Program-made: the position numbers and the translations under genes
Notes under the pieces: generated by a model
Told to the model about the DNA's origin: nothing
Database searches by the model: none
What the model saw: only the letters and a program-made list of their open reading frames with translations
Shown here: positions 25,889 through 38,400 of the stretch, one piece after another
How the letters are laid out: every line of letters starts with the position of its first letter
Position numbering within the stretch: the stretch's first letter is position 1
Assembly (NCBI GenBank): GCA_027382625.1
Contig: JAJKFJ010021831.1
Location: forward strand, 17,498 to 81,497
From: Tetmemena sp. SeJ-2015
Taxonomy: Eukaryota; Ciliophora; Spirotrichea; Sporadotrichida; Oxytrichidae
Length of the DNA stretch: 64,000 nt
Direction of reading: 5' to 3'

Positions 25889-27573
25889 TCAAATATCAAT
25901 TGTAATATTCATGATTTTGAAGCTTTAGTTTGTTGATGATTATACAAGAACCTATATTTATTTCTCATAGTTTAGACACTGAGTTTTCATTTTGATATTC
26001 TTTATTGGTTGGAACTATTAATCTATTTTATTTGAAGAACCCTAGTAGCCTCTCTTGAGGAAATCTATCACCTCTACTTTATTTAATTGCCTGTTAAAAA
26101 CTAATCCCACTGGAAAATTCTCTCCATGGAAATCAATTGGCACTCCCACAAAATCCACACTACTCCCTAAATTCACTGCCTATATAAATAGACCACTATT
26201 AAGATTTATCAGTTCCGCTGAGATCCCATTTAGAACAATAATATAATCATCATTAACCTACATGTAAGACACGAACTTACCACTTAATTTTAACTTTTAG
26301 ATAGATTTTAAATCTGAAGGATTGAAAGATAATTTATATAGCGACACTCCCCTTCCCTGAGTCTCTGCTAAGATTTCAATCGTTTAAGATTAATTCTAGG
26401 TTTCCTTCATTAATTTTTAGAGTTTTCTCCACTAGTAATGACTTGTGGTAAAGGTATTAGTAGATTCTTGTTCTATATATTCAGAACCCGACCAACTCAA
26501 TAATTGAAGCTTACCACAAGTATCTAAACCTGTTAAAAGCTTTCCTTAATCTATATTTAAGCAGCATTAAATCTTTTCACTAAGCGTCTAAAGTAGATCT
26601 GAATTTCGAGAGAATACCAAATTATCAATGATAATTCTGCCTTCATCCAAAGTTATACAAGTAGGATAGTCATCTACTGTGAAGATTTTTAAAAACCTTC
26701 ACCGTCAATAGATACTTTCAAAAAATCAATGAGAGTTTGACCCTAAATCTTAGCTGCGAGAATATCATCATTTATGAAATTAATACTCTCATAATTTTCA
26801 AGTCCATAAGCAGGCATAATTGAGCAATTAACTTCTAATTGAGTTGAGAAAATCATATCACTATACGTTTCCTTAATAATATCACTAAGAAATAGCGCAT
26901 ACTAATTTATCTTAGTAGTGATTTAATTGAGTTTATCTTGCTCTTGAGACATGAATTTTTAAAATTCATCAATCAGATGGTTTTCTTAATTGAAGTCCTA
27001 TTAAATTTTACTCATTATGCTTTTTATCTTTAAAGGAATAACTGTGCGTCCTCTTTCTTATACCTATTCTATTCTGTAGTTGAGCGTTTACAGCTTAGCT
27101 TTCAAATTATTCCCAAGCTCATTAAGATTATTCTTTGCATGAGCCAATTTATTTGAATCTTAATTATATCTGCTCATTAACTCTGAGAATTATGGATTCT
27201 CATTTTTCAAATCAAGGAAATTCTCAAATTTTAATCCCTCTTTGACTATGCTTGCGCTTAAATTCGTATTTTCTATATATTTCTCAGAATTTTTGGGTCT
27301 TCCTCTTCCTCATACGCTTTGCTTGCTTGTTCTCTTTTTATCAATTTAATGAGGTTTATTTTGCTTAAGAGAGTATTAATTTCCCTTTATTCCTTTTTGT
27401 GGTTCACCTTTTACGAGTAAATTTGTTCCAAGCTCCGATTTCAATGAATTTTTTATTTCATAGTCATTATTTAGGGTGTCTCCTCTTTCCTCATCTGAGT
27501 TTATTAGGGTTTCATTTGGCTCTGAAAATTCTTGATCAAATTCTTATTTCAAATAATCTAAGTTGTATGACAT
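25889..27573 (-). CDS. AT-hook coiled-coil/propeller-like family member K
   Basis: ATG 27573, TGA 25889-25891, about 561 codons. Starts MSYNLDYLKQEFDQEFSEPN, nearly identical to two later paralogues. At codon 88 a TGA (27310-27312) stands directly before the AT-hook-like GRGRPK; the paralogue at 33.1-34.7 kb has TGT (Cys) at that place. A coil (about residues 100-260), then DEDRIIIDN-type signature. One A is missing from an A6 run near 26683-26690, as shown by the paralogue at 28.5 kb (GEGFQKIFTVDDYPT). Ends MNITIDI. An AT-hook binds the minor groove of AT-rich DNA in known proteins, so a chromatin role is a reasonable inference. Confidence 0.75.
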
Positions 27574-28520
27574 TTCTTGCAAAAATAATTATGCTTAATA
27601 ATTTATTGTGCATACATATCGACTACTTGGATATTCGAATCTAATATAATTTACATAAAAATATTTTAAGAAGAAAAGTAATTTTTAAAAGATTTCTTAA
27701 ATTATACTTTAATTTTTGAATATAACCTTATCATGCAATAAATCAGAAGAAATTTTAGGGTTTATAACTAACGTCTGTTTAATTTTGTAAAAATAATCTA
27801 AATTTATTTCATTTACTATTCGCATATAATAGATTTAAAGTAATTAAAAATGCACTTACTTAAATACTTTAATGATAACCATAACGCAATATTGCATTAA
27901 ATTTATTCTCAATTTATACTTATTTATTTTAGAGGAAATAAGAATTTGATTTGGATAATTTATTCATTAGAGATGTTTCTAAAACGTATGCAATTATTCC
28001 AATCTTATACAATGACTTATTTTATATTTAAATTATTAGAAGCATTAGGAGTAAATCTATATTCAACAAATAGAAATTGTTAATAAAATATTTTAAATTA
28101 AGTTAGTAATTCAAGACAATGTTTAAAAATGATCTTAGGTCAGAAAAGATAATATATTCTTTGAGCTGTTAAATTTAACTTGCAAAAGATGAACTCAAAA
28201 AAAAAGAATTTAGTACTTATTTATCAATTATTTTAATTAAATAGATACAGTTGCAGAGTATAGTTTACATTTTAGTTTTAAAATAAAATTAAAAGATTTA
28301 AAATTCCACACACTAAGACAAATTAAAAAAAATAAATTTTTAAGCAAAAATTAAATATTTTTATTTACTCTAGGATATTTATTAAATGACAAAATATGCT
28401 TTGTTATCGCACTAATTAAAAGTGCTATTCAAAATTGTCATAAATCAATAAAAATGAAATATTTAAAAGGATATAAAATAGTAACTATACAAAAAAAATA
28501 AAAAAAGAAGTTACAATTTA
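27574..28520. other. AT-rich spacer, partly duplicated
   Basis: No gene seen. The part near 27910-28030 resembles 30580-30720 (shared TTAGAGATGTTTCTAAAAC-like text), so the spacers were copied along with the genes. Confidence 0.5.
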
Positions 28521-30202
28521 TCAAATATCAACAGTGATAATCATATACTTAAAGCTTTGATCAGTCATGACTAAACAATAACTTGCATTCGTTTCTCATA
28601 GTTTAGACCTTGACTTTGCATTTTTATCATCTTTATTGGTTGGAATTGCTATTCGCTATCTATAACATTTGAAGAGCCCTAGTACCCTTTATTTAAGAAA
28701 TCTATCACCTCTACCTTATTCAATTGCCGGTTAAAAATTAATCCCACAGGAAAATTCTCACCATGAAAATCATTTGGCACTCCCAAAAAATCTAAACCGC
28801 TCCCTAAGTTTACAACTTATATTGATATACCAGAATTAAGATTTATCAACTCAGCTTAAATCCCATTTAGAACAATCAGGTAATCATCATTAACCTGCAT
28901 GTAAGATATAGATTTCCCACATAATCTCAGCTTCTAGAGAGACTTAAAGTCCGAAAGGTTGAATGATAATTTATAGAGTGAGACTCCACTACCCTGAGTT
29001 TCAGCTAAGATTTCATATGTCTATGATAAGTGCTAGCTCTTCTTTACTATTTTTTGGAGTTTTCTCCACTAGTAATTACTTGTAGTAAAGGTTTTAGTAG
29101 ATTCCTGTTCAATATATTCAGAACCCTACCAACTCAATAATTGGAGCTTGCCACAAATATCTAAACCTACTAGAAGTTTCCCTTGAGAAATTTATTCACA
29201 GCACTAAATCTTTTCATTTAGAGTCTAAAGAAGTTCTGAATCTTGAGAAAATACCATATTGTCTATAATAATTCTGTCTTCGTCCAAAGTTATACAAGTA
29301 GGATAGTCATCTACAGTAAAGATTTTTTAAAAGCCTTCACCGTCAATTGATACTTTCAAAAATTCTATAAGATTTTAGCCTTATACCTTAGCAGCGAGAA
29401 TTTAATCATTTAGAAAATTAATGCTCTCATAATTTTCAAGTCCATAGGCAGGCATTATTGAACAATTAACTTCTAATTAAGTTTAAAAATTCATTTCACT
29501 TTACTTGTCCTTGATAATATCATTAAGAAATGAAGCATATTAATTAATTTTAGTAGTGATTTAATTGAGTTTATCTTGTTCTTGAGACATGAATTTTGAT
29601 AATTCATCAATTAGAAAGTTTTCTTGGCTAGAATCTTTTTTTATTTTAGTCATTATACTATTGACCTTATGAGGAATAACTGTGCGTCCTCTTTCTTACA
29701 CCTATTCTATTTTTTAGTTGAGAATTTACAGCTTGGCTTTTAAATTATTGCCAAGCGAATTAAGATTATTCTTTGCCTAACTCAGTTTATTTGAATCTTA
29801 TGTATATCTGCTCATTAACTCTGAGAGTGATGGAATATCATTTTTCAAATCAACAAAATTCTAAGTCTTTGATTCCTCTTTGACTATGTTGGACCTTAGA
29901 TTCGCATTTTCTATATATTTAACCGCAATTTTGGGTCTTCCTCTTACGCATGGCTTATTTGCTATCTTTTTCCCTATTTAAGGGGGTTTATTTAACTTAA
30001 GTAAGCGTTAATTTCCTTTTATTTCTTTTTATGGTTCACCTTTTATTAAAATACTGCTTCCATGGATAGAGTCCAATTAGTTTTTGGCTTCAAAGTCATT
30101 AATTAGAGTATCTCTTTCTAAATCTGAGTTTATGAGGGTTTCATTAGGCTCTGAAAATTCTTGATCAAATTCTTATTTCAAATATTCTAGATTGTAAGAC
30201 AT
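28521..30202 (-). CDS. AT-hook coiled-coil/propeller-like family member L
   Basis: ATG 30202; frame closes with TGA 28521-28523 after restoring one T. Starts MSYNLEYLKQEFDQEFSEPN. AT-hook variant RGRPK at about residue 88, preceded by Cys-Val (TGC GTA). Coil with QEQDKLNQITTKINQY, then signature LDEDRIIIDNMVFSQDSE and a beta-rich end (NFPVGLIFNRQLNKVEVIDF). Read without correction the frame meets TGA after VIVQS. The paralogues read VLVQSLKDQSFKYMN there, and one extra T gives VIVQSLTDQSFKYM, so a missing base is likely. It pairs with the 31.0-32.3 kb gene in a tandem duplication. Confidence 0.8.
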
Positions 30203-30991
30203 TATTATGAGTGAAGATTGATTATGAATAATATTTTGTTGAAGTTTAAATATCGACTGCTTGAATATTTGAAACTGAGCTAAATTACTTAAAAAGCTTA
30301 TATGAATTATAGTCATTTTAAAAATAGCTGATCTGAAAAATGGCTTTCACATTTATCTGGATAATGGAAGAAGAAAACCTTATCTTTGATGTAGTTTTAG
30401 TCTCTATCTGTAAAATCTATTCTCTAATCTTTAAAATAAGTCACTCAAAATAACTTTCGCACTCGATGTTTCATTTGAATTCAATTCTTTTTAGAGAAAT
30501 AAGTAGTCTATACGGTCGGATTTGAAGAAACCTTACCCTTTATTCTGTATTAAATTATTACCTATATTATTCAATTTTTAATTATTCTCATTTGATACTT
30601 ATTTACTTTGAAGAAAAAAAGAATTTTATTAGGTTAATTTAATTAATGAGGATTTTTAGAGGTGTATCTAAAACTTATATCATCATTCCGCTCATATAAA
30701 CATACTTTATTTTATCAAAGATTATTATTATTATTTTTAAAAAATGGTATAATTTAAGGTAAGTAATAATAAGGTTACTTTTTTTAAGTGTATAATTTAA
30801 CTTGGAAAAAAATCCTAAAAAAAGAAATAATGATTCTTTTTTAATTATTTGAAATTTAATAAATATATTTATAAGGCAAAATTAAAATTATTTAAAGTCA
30901 CTAATCTTGTTATTGTCCCAATTTTTAATTTAAAATTGAAATTGAAGTTTAGATAATCTATTAAAAATTAAACTATTTTTGATATGATAAA
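30203..30991. other. AT-rich spacer, partly duplicated
   Basis: No gene seen. 30580-30720 resembles 27910-28030. A TTA-repeat-like run is at 30721-30740. Confidence 0.5.
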
Positions 30992-32302
30992 TCATTATTT
31001 AAGGGCTATTTTCAAGCAGGAATAAACATTAGTACTTGGGTTTCTCACTATAACCTTAGTGTGGTTTGTCTTTTCATTAGCCTCCAGTACTTATACAACT
31101 TCCTAATTTTCAAATCCTTCAAGTTTGGCGCTACCCTCGTAAACATTAAGTGGATCGAAGATTTCAACCTGTCCCAACTTTTTATTGAACAGTTGAAGCA
31201 AGAGAGAATCCTCCAATATACTAAAAACCAAGAAGACTTTTATCGTCTAGATATTAATCGTTTTAACTGTGCTTCCTTCATTGGAGTCAATAATTTTGAA
31301 TTTCTTATTTTCGTATTCGACTAACACCTCCTCACTATTTAGTCTATAAAAGGACTTAAATTCTTAAGCGAGTACCCATTTGTATGCTTCTTCTTATAAA
31401 TTATCGTCATCTAAAAATCTCATAACCATTAAGCATCTATTGTATCCTTCAAATTCTACCAAAAGGTAGTCTTCATCTTTTTTATGGAGACCAATCATAC
31501 TGATATCCTCATCAACTATATGGCATCCCAAGTATTTGTAAGTCTTGGAATCCTGCTCCCATTTGTGGACTTCAATTTTGTCTGACTCCTCTTCTGAAAC
31601 ATACAAATAGTCTCCCGAAGATGTCATGCAATTTACGTCTTCATATTCAAGTGTTTAAATTTTCTCAAAATTAGTGAGAGTGTAAATAACACAATCGATT
31701 ATTAAATGGCGACTGTTTCTTGAAACTGCTGCAGGGAATTATTTCAACTGAAGAAGCGGCTTCATATGATCATTCTCAAAATTTTCATCTGCGAAGTAAA
31801 GTTCATATATTTCCTCATTGATAACTTTTGTCACAATAATGTTGTCTTTGTAGCATTTGATACTCTCAACCTGCTTAATGAATCTTAAGGGGGTAATTTT
31901 TGCCTCTATTTAAACTTGATCTTTGTGGCTTATATCCATTAAAATCCCATTTCTAAAGTTTTGGAGATAGTTTTTGTTGAGTTCCAAGGTTCTAATGATG
32001 GATTCTGCTTTCTTGATTTCTTTGTTGATTTGTTCCTGAGTCATTTGAGATTATGTTTCAGAGGTTTGAAATTTTTTCTATCCTTTGATTTTAGGTCCTT
32101 TCTTGACAGCTAGAGCAGAATTCTTAGCGACAAATGACTTTTAGCTTTGAAGGATCGAACTAATTTTGTCATGGGATTTTTAGAAATGTTTCTGAATATC
32201 TCCAAAGAAGAGAGTTCTTGTATCCTGCAGCAATTATTCTGCTTACTATTATCTTGCCTTTAAGCTTTAGAGAATATCAATATCAAATTTTGAAGATTGC
32301 AT
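30992..32302 (-). CDS. Short coiled-coil/propeller-like family member M (436 aa)
   Basis: ATG 32302 to TGA 30992-30994, 437 codons, fully open. N-terminal coil with a lysine-rich patch (AVKKGPKIKGQKKFQ), a second coil (TQEQINKEIKKAESIIRTLE), then the beta-rich half. The signature is degenerate: SRNSRHLIIDCVIYTL. It is shorter than its neighbours and lacks an AT-hook. Its copy at 35.5-36.8 kb shares most residues. The alternation long AT-hook gene / short gene is repeated, which suggests the two products may act together; this is inference from order only. Confidence 0.85.
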
Positions 32303-33058
32303 TTTAACTTATTATATTTATTTAAAATGGATTTATATGCTTCTAATAATTACTATCACACTTATAAAAGCACTCTCAGTGAAAATAAATATTCAAACAT
32401 CTCATAAAGAATGTCAAAGTTTATTTATATTATTTAATTTGACTTTATAATTATACTATTTTCAAATATTTTTTTTCATAGAAGAAGATGAGAGATTAAG
32501 TTATTGACTTTCGCTATATATTTAAAAGCTTAGTTTCTGGAACCTTGCTTATTAATAGAAAAAAAATATTTGAATTTCAATTTATATGTTCGACTATTGA
32601 ATTGGGCTTGACTTTATTTTCTTTATATTTTGGGCTAAATTTTACTTATTAAACCTCAAAATTGTGGTTCATTATCCAATAAATTATGTTTATTTTTCTT
32701 ACTTACTGTAAAAGGATATTAATTATATCAAAAGTTTATTTATAGTTACAATATTTCTACGCCATTATAAAATTGACAATTTTGTTTGAAAATTAAAATA
32801 AAATATTTAAAGTTCCATCCTCGAAAAAATTAAATTTTGAAATTACTGAGAAAAAAAAACTTTCCTTATTTTATTGAATCTAAAATATTTTACTCTCATT
32901 GATATTTTATTGAATAAAATAATTTGTTTCTTTTATTTCAATTATACAACTTTAAAGATAGATTGAAATTTATATAAAACCAATACATATGAAATATTCT
33001 TAAGGATGTAAATTTGTATTTCAACTTAATTTTTATAAAAGGAAGGTATGATATTTTT
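32303..33058. other. AT-rich spacer
   Basis: No gene seen. AT-rich throughout. Confidence 0.6.
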
Positions 33059-34714
33059 TCAAATATCAACTATGATATTCATATACTTAAAGCTTTAGTC
33101 TTTTAATGACTAGACAAGAACCTATACTTCTTTCTCATAATTTAGACTGGGACTTTGTATTTTTATCATCTTTATTGGTTAGAACTATTAATATCTATCA
33201 ATCACATTTGAAGAACCCTAATACCCTTTCTTTAGGAAATCTATCACCTCCACTTTATTTAATTGCTTATTCAAAATTAATCCCACTGGAAAATTTTCTC
33301 CATGGAAATCAATTGGCACTCCTAAGAAATCCACACCGCTCCCAACATTCACAGCCGATATTGAAAGACCAGTACTAAGATTTATCAGCTCCACTGTGAT
33401 CCCATTTAGCACGACTAAGTAATCATCATTAACCTGCATGTAAGATACGAACTTGCCAGACAATCTTAACTTCTGGACCGATTATAAGTCTGAAGGATTA
33501 AATGATAATTTATAGAGTGACACTATATTATTATATTTAGTCTCAGCTAAGATTTCAACATCTAAGGCAACTCCTAACTCTTCTTTTATATCAATTGGAG
33601 CTTTAACCATTTGTAAGACTATTTGTGAAAGTTTTTGTAGTTGCCTGGAATAGATATTGAGAGCCAGACCAGCTCAATAATTGGAGCTTACCTGACATAT
33701 CTAATCCTGCTAATAATCTTCCTTGAGAAATAGTTTCGCAGCTTTAAATCTTTTCACTAAGAGTTTGAAGCAATTCTGAGCTTTGAGAAAATACCATATT
33801 GTCAATTATTATTCTGTCCTCGTCCACAGTTATATATGTAGGATAGTCATCAACTGTTAAGATTTTTTAAAAACCTTCTCCTGATACCTTCATAAAGTCT
33901 ATGAGATTTTAACCTTAAATTTTTGCTGCAAGAATCTAATCGTTTATGAAATTTATACTCTCGAAATTTTCAAAACCATAAGCAGGAGTTATTGAGCAGC
34001 TTACTTCTAATTGAGTTGAGAAGTTTATCTCGCTTTACTTATCTTTTATTATGTCGTTTAGAAAAATAGCATACTAATTTATCTTAGCAGTGATTTAATT
34101 GAGTTTATCTTGCTCTTGAGACATGAATTTTTAGAATTCATCAATCAGATAGTTTTCTTAATTGAAATCCTATTAAATTTTACTCATGATGCTTTTTATC
34201 TTTTGAGGAATAACTGTGCGTCCTCTCTCTTACACCTATTCTATTCTCTAGTTGAGAGTTTACAATTTAGCTTTTAAATTATTCCCAAGCTCATTAAGAT
34301 TATTCTTTGCTTAGCTAATTTATTTGAATCTTAATTGTATCTGTTCATCGACTCTGAGAATACTGGCATCTCATTTTTAAATTCATTAAAATTCTCAATC
34401 TTTAATTCATCTTTGATTTTACTCATATTTTCAGTATTTTTTGCATGTTTGGGTCTCCCTCTTCCACAATGCTTATTTGGAATATTATTTTCATTTTAAA
34501 GAGAAGAGCTTGGTCTTTGATATTACTTTTTTCCCTTTATTCCTTTTTTAGGTTAGACTTTTATTTGTGATTTTTTCCCCGTTAGAGAATCCAATATATT
34601 TTTTGTTTCAAAGTCATTTGTATCTCTTTCTAAATCTGAGTTTATGAGGGCTTCATTATGCTCTGAAAATTCCTGAACAAATTCTGATTTCAAATACTCT
34701 AACTTGTATGACAT
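33059..34714 (-). CDS. AT-hook coiled-coil/propeller-like family member N (about 551 aa)
   Basis: ATG 34714 to TGA 33059-33061, 552 codons overall. Starts MSYKLEYLKSEFVQEFSEHN. AT-hook GRGRPK preceded by HC (TGT). Compared with its two paralogues, one base is missing near 34310 (KLA|KAKNNLNELGNN) and a compensating shift must occur before 33470, since the end is back in the ATG frame. C-terminal part: SYMQVNDDYLVVLNG, NFPVGLILNKQLNKVEVIDF, ending MNIIVDI. The Cys codon here is the informative counterpart of the TGA in two relatives. Confidence 0.75.
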
Positions 34715-35482
34715 TCCTCTAGTAATGATTAATAATGAATAATATTTATAATTCTCAATTTATTTGCAATTTAGAATATTCAAGAAAGATATAAATAAAT
34801 TAAATGAGGAGTATCATAAATTGCAATCAAATATCAATTTTATTATAGTTTTATATTTTTATTGATTTCTTATAAATTAAAATTCAGTGGAAATAATTTG
34901 AAATAAATACCTTCTATAATAATCTATGGTCATCGGAATTTTTAATAAGTTTTAATTTTTTCTATTTAAAAATCTGCATTTATAATTTTAATCCATAAAA
35001 TAGAGATTTATAAAAACTCTGATTAGACCGCCATCTTTTAAGGACTAGTAATTTAGAATATTCCAAAAAGTATTTTTATCTTCTCTTTTAATTTTATACT
35101 AAAATTTTCAAAATTATATAAATAGATCGCTTAAGATTTAGGTTTGACATGTTGATAGTGACAAATGTAGCAAAGCAAAATATCCAAAATTTTCCTCAGA
35201 TTTGATATTTTATTAAAGGAGCTATTGTCATTTTATTATAAAAATATATGGCTGTAAGATTTACTTATAAATAATTTAATCTCAATTTAATTTTTATAAT
35301 GAATTCTTCAAAATATTAATTCATATTATTTAATTAATTATTTGAAATTTAAAAAATAATGTCAACTCTCAATAATCTTAGTTTTCTCAATATAAATGAT
35401 ATTCCTTTAATTCTATAAAATTGAATTAAAACAAATATTTTTTAATAATTTTTTTAAAAAATTAAATTGTTTATCTGTTATC
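34715..35482. other. AT-rich spacer
   Basis: No gene seen; AT-rich with no clear motif. Confidence 0.6.
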
Positions 35483-36790
35483 TCATATTTTAAGAGATAT
35501 CTTCAAGCAGGAGAACACATCAGTGACAGTGTTCCTGACTATAACCTTAGAGTGGTTTGCCTATTCTTTAGCCTCTAGTAATTAAACAACTTCCTAATTT
35601 TCAAATCCTTCGATTCTGGCTCTACCCTCGTAAACATTAAGTGGATCTAAAACTTCAACCTGTCCCAACTTTTTATTGAACAGCTGTAGCAAGAGAGAAT
35701 CCCCAATATACTAAAACCCAAGCAGGACCTTATCGTCTTTGATGGTAAATGATTTAACAGTGTCTCCTTCCTTGGTGTCGATAATTTTGAACTTCTAATT
35801 TGCGAATTCAACCAATACCTCCTCGCTATTAAGTCTGTAGAATGTCTTTATTTTTTAAGCGATAGCGCATTTGTATGCTTCTTCTAAATTATTATCATCT
35901 AAAAAATTAATGACTACCAAGTATTTGTAGTACCTTTCAATAACTACCAAAATATTCTCTCCGTCATTTTTATGGATATCAATCATGTTCACGTCCTCTT
36001 CAACCATGTGAATTCCCAAGTCTTTGTAAGTCTTGGAACCTTGATCCCATTTGTGAACTTCAATTTTATCTGACTACTCTTCAGAAACATACAAATAGTC
36101 TCCCTGTGATGAAATGCATTGTATATATTCAATCTCGAGTGTTTGAATTTTCTCAAAACTACTAAGAGAGTAAACAACTCTATCAATTATTAAATGGCGG
36201 CTGTTTCTTGTCACAGCTGCAGGGAGTTTACTCAATTGAATCAGAGGCTTCATTTCATTGCACTCAAAATTTTCATCAGCGAAGTAAAGTTCATAAATTT
36301 CCTTATTAGGAATCTTTGCTACAATAATGTTGTCCTTGTAGCATTTGATGCTCTCAACCTGTTTACCAAACTTTAATGGAGTAATATTTGATTCAATTTA
36401 AACTTGATCTTTGAAGTTTATTTCCATTAGGCCTCCATTGCAGAAGTTCTGCAGATAAGTTTTGTTGAACTCCAAGGTTCTGAGTATGGATTCTGCTTTC
36501 TTGATTTCTTTGTTGACTTGCTCCTGAGTCATTTGAGATTAAGTTTCAGAGGGTTGAAATCTTTTCTCTCCTTTGATTTTAGGTCCTTTCTTGGCAGCTA
36601 AGGATGAGTTCTGAGCGACCAATGATTTTTGGCTTTGAAGCATCATGCTAACTTTGTCATGGGATTTTTAGAAATGTTTCTAAACATCTCCAAAGAAGAG
36701 AGTTCTAGTTTCCCTTAGTAATTGTTCTGCCTAATCTTATCTTGACTTCAAACTTTAGAGGCTATCTGAAACGAAAGTGGAGGATTGCAT
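35483..36790 (-). CDS. Short coiled-coil/propeller-like family member O (435 aa)
   Basis: ATG 36790 to TGA 35483-35485, 436 codons. Close copy of the 31.0-32.3 kb gene: same basic patch (KGPKIKGEKRFQ-like), coil and IRTLEFNKTYLQN-like block, then SRHLIIDRVVYSL. The stretch KSFTIKDDKVLLGFQYIGDS is more regular than in the other copy. It is the second half of the second duplication unit. No internal TGA. Confidence 0.8.
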
Positions 36791-37836
36791 ATTAACTAAT
36801 TTTTTTGGTTAAATTTGGATTTATTATTTCTAAATTTATTATTAAATTATTATATAAGCATTAACATTGAAAATAAATATTCAATTATATCATTAAAATA
36901 TTTTAAATAAATTTATATTGCTTAATTGTGTATAGAATATTTCTAATATTTCTTTAAACTAAATTTAGATCATAACTTAAGAAAAATGACATCACGTTTT
37001 CAGAGAAAAAAAACCTAATGATTATTTTTATATTTTGTTCTAATTTAAAATTATTTCTTGAGGTTATAGCATTCTTAGACAAATAGTTTTGTTTTTAATT
37101 CTCTTTCTAGTTTTTTATTACTGAAAAAACTTTAACTTTATAATTATTAAATTTCCTTTTTTTCATTAATAACTTACATTCTTTTCATTAAATGTAATAA
37201 ATATATTTGTTAATTCTGAGATAATAGGATTTCTTATAAGATTTGCTAAACTAAATAAAAATTATTTTTAATTATTTTGCACTTTTAATTAAACCTTCCG
37301 CTAATACTGAATAATTACTTGATTTAATTTAAGCAAAATTAAAAAAAATTTTGATCCCAAATAAAAAACCTACATATCCATTATTTGTATTTTAAATGAT
37401 ATGAAATTTTTTATAAAAATGTATTGTTATATGAATATCTTTCAAAACAGTTTAAACTTGTTATTATTGAATTCTTTATCGCTCCGATAATTCAATCTAA
37501 GAAAATGAGAATAGTTATACACTGCTTACTAATTTTAATAATACTTTTAACTAAAAAACTTCTCTAAATTCCAACCTAGGGTGGATTGCTAATTTAATTG
37601 TTTCTGCTTCTTTTCTTGTTATTAGACAATCACGATTTAAGTTATTTTATATATTTACTCTAAGTTATCATTAAAGTTTACTATAATTTTAAATTGAATA
37701 AATTCAACAAGAAATGAAATCTTTAACATTTAATTTTAGCATTTTAATTAACTACATCATATCTTATAAAAATGAAATAATTTTAAATCAGAATAAATTA
37801 GAAAGTAAAATCGTACCACTTCAAATCTTTTATGGC
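36791..37836. other. AT-rich spacer of about 1 kb
   Basis: No gene seen. The open + strand frame at 37714-38007 is the antisense of the spliced gene below. Confidence 0.55.
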
Positions 37837-38059
37837 TCAGTAATAGGGGTGTGCTTCCTCCTCATCGTTGATGACATAATTGAATTTTTCCAACCTCGCC
37901 ATCATTATTTCATCCTTGATATTCTCAATTTTGTCATGCATCTTTTTCTCCTGATTTTTGTATCTCTCGAAATTCTAAAAGCAAAAAGTTTAGCATATCT
38001 AGTTTAATTGTCCATAATAAGAATGAAAATGTACTTACTCTATTTATCTTTATGTTCAT
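37837..38059 (-). CDS. Small spliced gene, 60-aa charged protein
   Basis: Exon 1 is ATG at 38059 to 38039 (MNIKINR). A 40-nt intron with GTAAGT donor and CTAG acceptor (37999-38038) joins it to exon 2, which ends at TGA 37837-37839. The spliced length is 183 nt, an exact multiple of three. The product is helical and charged (NQEKKMHDKIENIKDEIMMA) with an acidic end (NDEEEAHPYY). It is not part of the large family. Not recognised. Confidence 0.6.
37999..38038 (-). other. 40-nt GT-AG intron
   Basis: On the - strand: AATAGA|GTAAGTACAT...AATTAAACTAG|ATATGC. Phase 0; removing it keeps the downstream frame open to its TGA. Confidence 0.6.
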
Positions 38060-38400
38060 CTTCCTGGTGTGAGATTAACGCTAAAACTTTTGGCAAGAGC
38101 TAATCACTTTAATTAGTAAAGGAAATAATAACAAAATCGGTAAATTTTAAAGCCTAAAGAGATCAATAAGAATAATATTCAAAGTTTGTGCTAAAAATCC
38201 ATTATAAAACATAAAAATAGATCATAGAAAATGATTTACTTAGCATGAATGACATTCTTAAACACTTTGAAATTAAATTTATTTTTGTTAAATTAAGGTG
38301 AAGATTATAAAGCTTCATGAATAGGATACAAAATAATTGTAAAGTTAAATTTAATGGACTACTTTAAAATCTCAGAAATAAATATTATCTTTCCTTAATT

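Noticed and set aside
37714..38007. + strand hydrophobic open frame of 97 codons
   Set aside because: Antisense of the spliced 60-residue gene, which has a clean intron and exact length.
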